A stretch of DNA of 7,628 nt from Anaerolinea sp. (GTDB lineage Bacteria; Chloroflexota; Anaerolineae; Anaerolineales; Anaerolineaceae): contig PNNU01000151.1 in NCBI GenBank assembly GCA_013824385.1, positions 1 to 7,628 on the forward strand, read 5' to 3'. Numbering within the stretch: position 1 is the stretch's first letter; each line of letters starts with the position of its first letter. The notes beneath the pieces are model-generated. The model saw only the letters and a program-made list of their open reading frames with translations. It searched no databases and was not told the origin of the DNA. This document shows, piece by piece, positions 1-6,150 of this stretch. Position numbers and translations under genes: made by a program.

Positions 1-12
1 TGGATTACTTGC

Positions 13-969
13 ATGAGAACATTGATAAAAACCCCACCCTTTCTAGGATTGCTATTTGGCATAATGGCGGTATCCACAGCGTCTATTTTCATCCGTTATG
101 CTCAGCTGCAGGCTCCTTCTTTGGTGATTGCCGCGGGTCGGTTAAGCATCGCCACTTTGCTGCTCTCTCCATTTGTGCTCTCCCGGTCTTGGACTGAAAT
201 TAAAGCCATCACTAAACGGACGTTTGGGTTATTGGTTTTGGCAGGGTTCTTTTTAGGACTGCACTTCGCCGCCTGGATCACATCATTGGAATATACAAGT
301 GTAGCCAGTTCAGTGGTGTTGGTCGCCACCGCACCTTTGTGGGTGGCGCTTCTTTCTCCATTCTTTCTTAAAGAAAAATCAAGTACTGCAGTAATCCTGG
401 GTTTGATTATATCGCTGGCTGGCAGTGTAATCGTGGGATTAAACAGCGCATGCCATTTTACAACTGGGCAAATGGAATGTGTCAGTTTTGGCATCCTTTT
501 TTCGGGTAGAGGATTTGTGGGCAACCTCTTGGCGCTTGCAGGCGCATTATTCTCTGCTGGTTACTTGATGATCGGCAGGCGGGTACGTAATAATCTTTCT
601 CTACCTGTTTATACTTTCCTGGTTTATGGGTTCGCTGCTCTTGTTTTGATCGTCATGGTGTTTTTATCGGGTATACCAATGGTGCCTTATTCCAAATCGA
701 CCTGGATTTGGATTATTTTGCTGGCTTTGGTACCGCAGCTTCTCGGGCATTCAACATTTAACTATTTTCTCAAATCACTGTCTGCAGCATTTGTATCCAT
801 CGCATTGCTTGGTGAACCAATTGGAACAGTAATTCTGGCTTTTCTATTGTTGCGTGAAAAGCCATCATTGTTTGAAATAGGCGGCGGTCTATTGATTCTG
901 ATCGGGATTTTTGTGGCATCCAGAACTAATAATCAAAAACAACCCAAACAAGAAATTCAGCCTGTTTGA
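13..969 (+). CDS. DMT-superfamily (EamA) membrane transporter
   Basis: This 318-residue, very hydrophobic protein has two tandem EamA repeats, about residues 10-142 and 167-303. I count ten likely membrane helices, near 10-28, 36-54, 71-90, 98-118, 125-143, 168-187, 200-219, 230-248, 257-279 and 287-302. Family-typical stretches are APLWVALLSPFFLKEK closing the first repeat and LGEPIGTVILAFLLLREKPS closing the second. Members export amino acids, metabolites or drugs across the cytoplasmic membrane; the substrate cannot be read from sequence. The loop joining the repeats (about 144-167) is long for the family and contains C147 and C156. The ATG at 13 leaves about ten residues before helix 1, as expected. 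However, the frame stays open to the left edge and no clear Shine-Dalgarno is visible, so an upstream start is not excluded. The gene converges on malQ. Confidence 0.9.
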   Translation: MRTLIKTPPFLGLLFGIMAVSTASIFIRYAQLQAPSLVIAAGRLSIATLLLSPFVLSRSWTEIKAITKRTFGLLVLAGFFLGLHFAAWITSLEYTSVASSVVLVATAPLWVALLSPFFLKEKSSTAVILGLIISLAGSVIVGLNSACHFTTGQMECVSFGILFSGRGFVGNLLALAGALFSAGYLMIGRRVRNNLSLPVYTFLVYGFAALVLIVMVFLSGIPMVPYSKSTWIWIILLALVPQLLGHSTFNYFLKSLSAAFVSIALLGEPIGTVILAFLLLREKPSLFEIGGGLLILIGIFVASRTNNQKQPKQEIQPV

Positions 970-1000
970 GTTGTCAATTTGACGAAAAAAGATGAATTAT

Positions 1001-2491
1001 CTACATACGTCCGTAAAGGACATTTTGTTCACGTACCCTGGCAGCCAGCGGTTCAGATAAATTACTTGAAAGAAAACGCCATCCCCAGTTGCCCGAGGGT
1101 TTACCGGGATAGTTCATACGTGCTTCGGTGCCAAGGTTGAGAAAATCTTGCAAAGGAGCAATGGCGTAATTGGCCTTGGAACTCCAGGCAGCACGGATCA
1201 TATCCCATGAAATGTCATCACCTGAGCGCGCCAGATAGCGGCGGCAAAAATCACGTTCTTTCTCAGGCGCCTGACGGTACCAACCTATAGTAGTGTCATT
1301 GTCATGGGTTCCTGTATACACCACGCAATTGGATGGAAAGTTATGCGGTAAAAAGGGATCGGATGAATCTGAGGCGAAGGCAAATTGAAGCACTTTCATT
1401 CCGGGCAGATTCAAAGCGTCCCGCAGGGCATAAACACCAGGGTCCATTTCACCGAGGTCTTCGGCAATAATGGGAAGTGCGTGCAGTTCTTTCTCAATAG
1501 CTTCAAAAACAGCTTTTCCGGGTCCTTTTTTCCATTTGCCGGTGACGGCGGTTGGAGATCCATAGGGGATCTCCCAATAATTATAAAATCCTCTGAAATG
1601 GTCCAGACGGATGATGTCAACAACTTTTAAAGTAGCGCGCAGGCGATTGATCCACCAGGCATAACCCTGGGCCTTGTGCACATCCCAGCGATAAAGGGGA
1701 TTGCCCCACAATTGACCGGTAGGTGAAAAATAATCAGGTGGAACACCTGCAACGCAGGTAGGAAGACCTTTGGCGTCCAGGTGAAACAATTCAGGGTGTG
1801 ACCAGGCATCAGCGCTATCATAGGACACAAAAATAGGGATGTCTCCAATGATCTGAATATCTTTTTTTTGTGCATATTCACGCACTTGCGTCCACTGCTG
1901 GAAGAACAAGAATTGACGGAATTTTTGTTTTTCAATCGTGGTGCTGTGCTGGCTCTCAAAAAGTGCCAGCGTTTCAGGATTTCGTTTGCGGTACTCTTCA
2001 GACCAATGGTCCCATGAAACACCGCCAAAGTCCTCTTTAATGGCCATAAACAGGGCAAAATCTTGAAGCCAGTCGTTTTCTTTGGCACAGAAATCGGCAT
2101 AAGCTTTCTTAATCGCCGCAGGTTTGTTTTTTGTGAAATGTGTGTACGCACGGTCCAACAGTGTTATTTTCCAATTGATCACTGGACCAAAATCCACGGA
2201 TTGGTTTGGAAAAGTCGGACGGTCGTTGAGATCAGATGGAAGCAATAACCCTTGTTCAAGCAGGAGTAGCGGGCTGACTAAAAATGGATTTCCCGCAAAA
2301 GCTGAAAAACATTGGTAAGGAGAATCTCCGTAGCCGGTCGGTCCTAACGGCAAAATCTGCCATAAACGACAGCCGCATTGATCCAAAAAGTCAATCCAAT
2401 GAAAGACTTCTGGCCCAAGGTCGCCAATACCGTCAGGCCCAGGCAGGCTGGTAGGGTGTAAAAGAATACCTGATTTGCGCTGCAAGGCCAT
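1001..2491 (-). CDS. malQ: 4-alpha-glucanotransferase (amylomaltase, GH77)
   Basis: This 496-residue cytoplasmic enzyme transfers alpha-1,4-glucan segments between maltodextrins (disproportionation), in glycogen and maltose metabolism. The length matches the compact bacterial form of about 500 residues, and the protein looks intact from SGILLHPTSLPGP onward. GH77 signatures are clear: GDIPIFVSYDSADAW (216-230), the substrate-loop region GVPPDYFSPTGQLWGNPLY (249-267), RLDHFRG with predicted nucleophile D297, AEDLG with acid/base E344, and THDND with transition-state stabiliser D397. The ATG at 2491 is preceded by AAAGGG seven bases upstream (2499-2504). A promoter candidate lies in the gap behind it, so the gene may be transcribed independently of the amidohydrolase gene 88 bp upstream. 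No other glycogen gene is in the window. Confidence 0.97.
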   Translation of the reverse strand: MALQRKSGILLHPTSLPGPDGIGDLGPEVFHWIDFLDQCGCRLWQILPLGPTGYGDSPYQCFSAFAGNPFLVSPLLLLEQGLLLPSDLNDRPTFPNQSVDFGPVINWKITLLDRAYTHFTKNKPAAIKKAYADFCAKENDWLQDFALFMAIKEDFGGVSWDHWSEEYRKRNPETLALFESQHSTTIEKQKFRQFLFFQQWTQVREYAQKKDIQIIGDIPIFVSYDSADAWSHPELFHLDAKGLPTCVAGVPPDYFSPTGQLWGNPLYRWDVHKAQGYAWWINRLRATLKVVDIIRLDHFRGFYNYWEIPYGSPTAVTGKWKKGPGKAVFEAIEKELHALPIIAEDLGEMDPGVYALRDALNLPGMKVLQFAFASDSSDPFLPHNFPSNCVVYTGTHDNDTTIGWYRQAPEKERDFCRRYLARSGDDISWDMIRAAWSSKANYAIAPLQDFLNLGTEARMNYPGKPSGNWGWRFLSSNLSEPLAARVREQNVLYGRM

Positions 2492-2498
2492 TATCTTA

Positions 2499-2504
2499 CC
2501 CTTT
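2499..2504 (-). promoter_or_regulatory. Shine-Dalgarno of malQ
   Basis: AAAGGG on the minus strand, followed by seven bases and then the malQ ATG. It supports the start at 2491. Confidence 0.55.
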
Positions 2505-2546
2505 CAATCTGATAAAAACTAAAAAGTAATTGTTGTTTTCATGCAG

Positions 2547-2575
2547 ATTCTAACCATAAATAATGTAAGAAACAA
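2547..2575 (-). promoter_or_regulatory. Candidate sigma-70-type promoter of malQ
   Basis: On the minus strand TTGTTT (2570-2575) is separated by exactly 17 bases from TAGAAT (2547-2552, five of six matches to TATAAT). The predicted start of transcription is near 2540, giving a leader of about 50 bases before the malQ ATG. The -35 box matches the consensus only in its TTG. The -35 box lies just downstream of the amidohydrolase stop codon, so this would let malQ be transcribed separately from the cinA unit. Experimental start-site data are absent, so this is a prediction. Confidence 0.45.
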
Positions 2576-2579
2576 CCTT

Positions 2580-4550
2580 TTATTTCACCATTTCAATATA
2601 ATCATCCGAAGTGGTTTCGTTCAGATCACCACCCAGGAAGTCAATCAATTTAGTAACGAGGGTGGATTTAAGTTCGGCATCCTGCCGGCTCCAGGTGCGG
2701 CTTTTTACCTCGAGGAAGTATCCGATGTGCGGTTTGGTGATCTCATCGATATTGATAAAGAATTCGAAGCCTTCATATCTGACCAAAAAGCGGATGCGGT
2801 CTTTTTCAATTTCTTTTTCAATCTGTGGTTTGAAATATTCACGATAGAAACGCGGACTCTGTGTCGCTGCGGCCATGTAGCGGCTGCGCGATAGCAGCAC
2901 TTCCTGCGGGAAGCGGTCTTCAATGGTTTGTCCGATCAGGGTTAACCTCGAGCGAACTTGTTCAATAAGGTTCTCAGGACCGAGGAATTCATCTTCTCGA
3001 TACCTAAGGATGCCCTGTTCAGCATCTTTGAAGAAGAAATAGATGTCGAACTCGCGATAATGGCGTTTTCGCAATATCTCGATCTTTTCGCTTTGCAAGG
3101 CTTCATAGATGGGGGCAGTGTCTTTAACCCGTACCTTGATCTGAATCTCGAAGCTTTCTTCCTCCGCAGCGCCGCCAATGGCGATCAGTTTTGAAAGCAC
3201 TGAAGATTCACGTCGAATTAGGAATGAGTCGATTCTTCTGGCGTATTCCTGGCTGTTCCGGCGAATTTCATCTTCATCAATGTTGAGCAGTTCATGTTTT
3301 TGCATCAACCACTTGCCGTTAACCATCACATCCGTAACATCAGAGGCTTTGGCCGCGTAAACGATCTGTGCATAAGTTCCCTGCGGATTGTGTTTGAATT
3401 GCGGACTGTTATGTAGAGGGGTGAGATCTACGAGGATCAAATCTGCACGTTTGCCGACCTCGAGCGAGCCGGTGAGATGGCCGATGTGCATAGCCTGAGC
3501 CCCGAGACGAGTGCCCATGAGCAATGCCTGACGGGCAGGAAGGGTGGTGGGGTCACCGCTGATACCTTTTTGCAGGAAAGAAGCCAGACGAATCTCTTCA
3601 AACATATCCAGGTCATTGTTGGAGGCGGCGCCGTCTGTGCCGATACCAACATTGAGCCCCAATTCAAGCATGCGCTTGATGGGAGCAACACCCGAAGCTA
3701 ATTTGAGGTTGGAGGATGGGTTGTGCGCCACACCCACACCGAAATGCTGCATCGTGCGGATCTCACCGTCATCCACGTGTACACAGTGCGCGGCCAGCAC
3801 TTTGGCATCAAACAAGTTTTGTTTTTTGACATAAGGGATCACAGGCATGCCGTTTTCTTTGCGCATGTTTTCAACTTCAAAAGCAGTTTCAGAAAGATGT
3901 GTATGAAGCGGCACATCGAATTCAACTGCCAGTGCGGCTGCTGCTTTGAGAATCTCTGGAGGACAGGTGTAAGGGGCATGAGGAGCCACTGAGGGAATAA
4001 TCAGGTCATGACCCTTCCAACGGCTGATAAATTCGCGCGACATTTCAAGGCTTTGTTCAAAGAATTGAGCGTCAGGGGTCGGATATTTCATCACCGACTG
4101 GGAGCATAAGGCACGCATTCCGATGTCAGCAGTGGCTTTCGCGATGTCTTCTTCAAAGTAATACATATCCGCAAAGGTGGTGACACCTGAACGGATCATT
4201 TCTGCACAAGCCAGTTGAGTGCCAAGAGTTACAAAGTCACGAGAGACAAATTCGCGTTCTACAGGCATCATATAGCCCATTAGCCAGACATCCAGTCTAA
4301 GGTCGTCTGCGAGGCCGCGAAGCAGGTTCATTGGTACGTGCGTGTGGGCGTTGACCAACCCGGGCATGAGAACCTTGCCATTGCAATCAATGACTTTGTC
4401 TGAAGAATAGTTAGCCAGGATTTCTTTTTCATCCCCAACTGCCAGAATTGAATGACCTTGAATGGCAATGGCGCCAGGATCATATTGGTGATAATCAAGA
4501 TCCATGGTTAATATAATGGCGTTCTTAAGAATAAGATCAGCTTGGGTCAT
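2580..4550 (-). CDS. mtaD: MtaD-type amidohydrolase with C-terminal CYTH domain
   Basis: This 656-residue protein joins two domains. Residues 1-440 are a metal-dependent deaminase of the SsnA/MtaD group, which typically converts S-adenosylhomocysteine or methylthioadenosine to the inosyl form. Expected active-site residues are present: H69 and H71 in NAHTH, H218 and E221 in HTHLSET, H255 in AAHCVH and D306 in GIGTDGAASNND. Family members usually end near residue 430-440. After a short linker (about 445-464), residues 465-653 look like a CYTH domain, the fold of triphosphate tunnel enzymes and class IV adenylate cyclases. It has an EIQIK strand (468-472), a D-x-Y pair (502-504), LRYRED (515-520), a GFEFFINIDEI strand (594-604), GYFLEVKSRTW (610-620) and DYIEMV at the end. 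The substrate of either half is unproven. The start is supported by GAGGAG four bases upstream. The gene overlaps the cinA-like gene by 14 bp, implying coupled translation. Confidence 0.9.
   Translation of the reverse strand: MTQADLILKNAIILTMDLDYHQYDPGAIAIQGHSILAVGDEKEILANYSSDKVIDCNGKVLMPGLVNAHTHVPMNLLRGLADDLRLDVWLMGYMMPVEREFVSRDFVTLGTQLACAEMIRSGVTTFADMYYFEEDIAKATADIGMRALCSQSVMKYPTPDAQFFEQSLEMSREFISRWKGHDLIIPSVAPHAPYTCPPEILKAAAALAVEFDVPLHTHLSETAFEVENMRKENGMPVIPYVKKQNLFDAKVLAAHCVHVDDGEIRTMQHFGVGVAHNPSSNLKLASGVAPIKRMLELGLNVGIGTDGAASNNDLDMFEEIRLASFLQKGISGDPTTLPARQALLMGTRLGAQAMHIGHLTGSLEVGKRADLILVDLTPLHNSPQFKHNPQGTYAQIVYAAKASDVTDVMVNGKWLMQKHELLNIDEDEIRRNSQEYARRIDSFLIRRESSVLSKLIAIGGAAEEESFEIQIKVRVKDTAPIYEALQSEKIEILRKRHYREFDIYFFFKDAEQGILRYREDEFLGPENLIEQVRSRLTLIGQTIEDRFPQEVLLSRSRYMAAATQSPRFYREYFKPQIEKEIEKDRIRFLVRYEGFEFFINIDEITKPHIGYFLEVKSRTWSRQDAELKSTLVTKLIDFLGGDLNETTSDDYIEMVK
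2592..3158 (-). other. CYTH domain region of the fusion protein
   Basis: This marks codons about 465-653 of the preceding gene. The usual N-terminal ExExK metal/triphosphate motif reads E468-I-Q470-I-K472, so the second acidic residue is Gln. Downstream basic residues (R516, R518, R588, R591) and acidic residues (D602, E603, E614) expected inside the tunnel are present at plausible spacing. The domain is in one continuous frame with the amidohydrolase, with no internal stop. Assignment is by motif pattern and predicted strand order, not by a profile search. Confidence 0.7.
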
Positions 4551-5694
4551 TTTTCTCCTCTGGGTAGACCTTTGAGATAAGTTGATGACGAATAAAACTT
4601 AAACAGAAATTAACCGCCCATTCTTCGCGCAACCCCGGGGCACCCATGTATTCTCTGGTCATGGTATCGGTCAGATCTGGGTAGGTAAAATTGAGTTCAA
4701 TTCTGGAGAGCTCAGGGGTGGGGGTGTAGAGGCAGGTGAACACAGGTGATTGCAAAAGAACTTCAGGATTTTTAACTTGTGAAAAGGCTTGTGAATCTAC
4801 TCGTTCGACGATCAGATTCTTTCCATCAAGGTTCTTAAAAGTATCCGGTGAGAATCCTCCGAGGATTACTTTTATGGGACTTGAACCTTTTTCTGCCAAC
4901 TTCTGAATGATCTGGGGCAGAGTTTCGTCGTCAACTCCGTAGATATCAGTGCCCAACCTTTGACGGATGATGGTTTCGAGGCTGTTGATCATTTTGTTGG
5001 CGGCTTCTTCCGAATCTGCCTTGGCGGTTATGCGTATATCCACAATGCCGGGATGAGCCAGCAATCCAACTGTCGGATTGGTCATTTCTTCAAGATCGGC
5101 CACCATCTCATCAATTTTGGATTCAGAGACAGCGGCAATATGCAATACTCTGGCTTTAATAATGCCTGAGAGAGAATAATGTTCTTTCAACCAGGGAATG
5201 ACGGAAGCCTGCATCAGGTATTCCATCTCACGCGGCACTCCAGGCAGACAAACCAGCGCTTTGCCGTTTTGGGGCACGATAAACGAAGGCGCAGTCCCGA
5301 CAGGGTTTTCAATCACCACGGCACCAGCCGGAATCATGGCTTGTTTGCGGTTGTTTTCTGAAACGTTCATAGCGCGTTTGAGAAAACGCTGCTTGATTTG
5401 CTCCCATAATTTGGGGTGGAACTCATTGTGGGTGTTGCAGGCCAGAGCAGCTGCTTCCCGGGTGGCGTCATCCACGGTGGGGCCGAGTCCTCCTGTGGTA
5501 ATGACAATATCCGCTCTGGAGAGGGATTCTTGCATTAGGGAAGCGATTCTTTGGAGGTTGTCGCCAACAGTCGTGCTGCGATACAGATCAACCCCATAAT
5601 CTCTGAGCTGCCGGGCAAGATATTTTGTGTTAGTGTCGGCTATCTCGCCAAGCAATAATTCGGTTCCAATGGCTATCAATTCAGCAGTGGGCAT
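4537..5694 (-). CDS. cinA: CinA-like protein with divergent C-terminal domain
   Basis: This 385-residue protein begins with a MoaB/MogA-like domain (about 1-170): IGTELLLGEIADTNT (9-23), ITTGGLGPTVDDATREA (65-81), NPVGTAPSFIVP (130-141) and CLPGVPREMEYLM (149-161). It continues with the CinA middle domain, ending at GTDIYGVDDETLPQII (248-263). In CinA proteins the N-terminal part is linked to ADP-ribose pyrophosphatase activity and the C-terminal part to nicotinamide mononucleotide deamidation. Here the C-terminal part (about 266-385) lacks the AESCTGG active-site motif, and VILGGFSPD stands in its place. Only the last helix, around GLREEWAVNFCLSFIRHQL, recalls the deamidase end. The total is slightly shorter than the usual 410-430 residues. 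The ATG at 5694 has AGGA six bases upstream (5701-5704). It is the first gene of a pair with the amidohydrolase. Confidence 0.9.
   Translation of the reverse strand: MPTAELIAIGTELLLGEIADTNTKYLARQLRDYGVDLYRSTTVGDNLQRIASLMQESLSRADIVITTGGLGPTVDDATREAAALACNTHNEFHPKLWEQIKQRFLKRAMNVSENNRKQAMIPAGAVVIENPVGTAPSFIVPQNGKALVCLPGVPREMEYLMQASVIPWLKEHYSLSGIIKARVLHIAAVSESKIDEMVADLEEMTNPTVGLLAHPGIVDIRITAKADSEEAANKMINSLETIIRQRLGTDIYGVDDETLPQIIQKLAEKGSSPIKVILGGFSPDTFKNLDGKNLIVERVDSQAFSQVKNPEVLLQSPVFTCLYTPTPELSRIELNFTYPDLTDTMTREYMGAPGLREEWAVNFCLSFIRHQLISKVYPEEKNDPS
4555..4560 (-). promoter_or_regulatory. Shine-Dalgarno of the amidohydrolase-CYTH gene
   Basis: GAGGAG on the minus strand lies four bases before the ATG at 4550, inside the 3' end of the cinA-like gene. 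Its strength and position fix the start and suit translational coupling across the 14-bp overlap. Confidence 0.7.
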
Positions 5695-5700
5695 TCTTTA

Positions 5701-5704
5701 TCCT
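5701..5704 (-). promoter_or_regulatory. Shine-Dalgarno of the cinA-like gene
   Basis: AGGA on the minus strand with six bases to the ATG at 5694. It supports that start over later in-frame ones. Confidence 0.5.
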
Positions 5705-5715
5705 GATTTTTCTCA

Positions 5716-5724
5716 ATTCTAACA
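5716..5724 (-). promoter_or_regulatory. Candidate extended -10 promoter of the cinA-like gene
   Basis: The minus strand reads TGTTAGAAT, that is TG-n-TAGAAT, a plausible extended -10 element. At 17-bp spacing the -35 position is a poor TCAGCA, which an extended -10 promoter can tolerate. Transcription would start near 5709, leaving a leader of about 15 bases. The same hexamer TAGAAT occurs upstream of malQ and yraN. Confidence 0.35.
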
Positions 5725-5754
5725 GGTATTGAAAAGAATGCTGATCGAAAAAAT

Positions 5755-5782
5755 GTAAATCGTGATTAGTGAATCGTGAACC
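5755..5782 (+). repeat. Heptamer tandem repeat, block 1 (4 units)
   Basis: Four contiguous 7-bp units on the plus strand: GTAAATC, GTGATTA, GTGAATC and GTGAACC. They fit the pattern GTRAWYM found again in the larger block downstream. Neither strand shows a coding frame here. The block ends exactly where the palindromic insert begins. Confidence 0.75.
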
Positions 5783-5784
5783 GA

Positions 5785-5835
5785 CCCCACTCGCAAAAAA
5801 TCGGCTCGCCCTCAAAAATCGAGGGACAAGTGGGG
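5785..5835 (-). repeat. Nested palindromic element inside the heptamer tract
   Basis: Outer arms CCCCACT (5785-5791) and AGTGGGG (5829-5835) are perfect inverted repeats. On minus-strand RNA they extend to nine pairs through a G-U wobble. Inside, CCCTC (5809-5813) and GAGGG (5821-5825) form a second stem with a 7-base loop. AAAAATCG occurs twice, at 5796-5803 and 5814-5821. GAACCG flanks the insert on both sides (5778-5783 and 5849-5854), which could be a target duplication or simply two heptamer copies. It is too short to code for anything and is best described as a small palindromic repeat element. There is no T-run, so it is unlikely to be a standard terminator. Confidence 0.65.
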
Positions 5836-5853
5836 CGCAACAACCGCGGAACC

Positions 5854-5916
5854 GTGAACCGTGAATCGTGTACTGTGAATAGTAAACCGTGAATCGTGAT
5901 TAGTGATTGGTAATTG
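5854..5916 (+). repeat. Heptamer tandem repeat, block 2 (9 units)
   Basis: Nine uninterrupted 7-bp units: GTGAACC, GTGAATC, GTGTACT, GTGAATA, GTAAACC, GTGAATC, GTGATTA, GTGATTG and GTAATTG. GT is invariant at the start, A or T dominates the middle and the last two bases vary, so the consensus is GTGAATC. The register holds for 63 bp despite substitutions, which suggests old expansion by slippage followed by drift. This resembles the short tandemly repeated heptanucleotides described in cyanobacteria, though the unit need not be related. Confidence 0.85.
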
Positions 5917-5962
5917 AATCGAACCTAAGAATTTGAGATTCGAATCAGGGGCGGAAAATCAA

Positions 5963-5983
5963 GTAATCAGTAAAGAGTAATCA
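5963..5983 (+). repeat. Heptamer tandem repeat, block 3 (3 units)
   Basis: Three 7-bp units: GTAATCA, GTAAAGA and GTAATCA. They are related to the blocks upstream by the GTRA start but have a different ending. A lone GTGATTG follows at 6003-6009. The stretch 5917-5962 between the blocks holds the palindrome GATTCGAATC (5937-5946) and nothing else recognisable. Confidence 0.5.
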
Positions 5984-6013
5984 GGCACTCAGGCCGCGAT
6001 TTGTGATTGCAAT

Positions 6014-6067
6014 AGTCGTTTTAAATAATCAAAAAAAACAAAAAAAATCAATTCGACTAAAACGACT
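6014..6067. repeat. 10-bp perfect inverted repeat around an A-rich spacer
   Basis: AGTCGTTTTA (6014-6023) and TAAAACGACT (6058-6067) are exact reverse complements separated by 34 bases. The spacer contains two runs of eight A (6031-6038 and 6040-6047) split by one C. A further CGACT at 6054-6058 offers an alternative pairing. No gene reads into it from either side, so a terminator role is doubtful. A bent-DNA or protein-binding role is possible but untested. Confidence 0.5.
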
Positions 6068-6080
6068 CGGAGTGTTTTGA

Positions 6081-6146
6081 ATGGAAAAACAAGGCTTTGA
6101 AGTGGATTCAATTGTAAAAGAACCGACACTGATAACAATTAAATAG
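6081..6146 (+). CDS. Possible 21-residue small ORF
   Basis: An ATG at 6081 opens 21 codons ending in TAG at 6144-6146. It is preceded by CGGAG (6068-6072) with an eight-base gap, a usable Shine-Dalgarno. The peptide starts MEKQGFEVDS and ends TLITIK. It has no membrane segment, no Cys and no run of one amino acid that would suggest an attenuation leader. It lies about 100 bp upstream of yraN in the same direction. It could be a real small protein, a leader, a remnant of a lost gene or chance. I do not recognise it. Confidence 0.2.
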   Translation: MEKQGFEVDSIVKEPTLITIK

Positions 6147-6150
6147 AATA

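Noticed and set aside
102..524. 140-codon minus-strand frame inside the transporter gene
   Set aside because: It lies wholly within a clear EamA gene, has no family-like motifs and no independent start signals; it is a shadow frame.
970..1000. Bidirectional terminator between the transporter gene and malQ
   Set aside because: GTCAATTTGAC gives only a 4-bp stem. It is followed by A-runs on the plus strand, and on the minus strand the T-run precedes it, so neither strand shows a stem followed by U.
2541..2894. 117-codon plus-strand frame opposite the CYTH region
   Set aside because: It is antisense to the well-supported fusion gene, with no recognisable domain or ribosome site.
5931..5950. 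tRNA T-loop-like TTCGAAT
   Set aside because: The flanking five bases on each side do not pair, and no anticodon, D-arm or acceptor stem could be found. The match comes from the short palindrome GATTCGAATC.
5755..5983. CRISPR-like array
   Set aside because: Units are 7 bp, contiguous and degenerate, with no spacers and no repeats of 23-40 bp; no cas genes are present.
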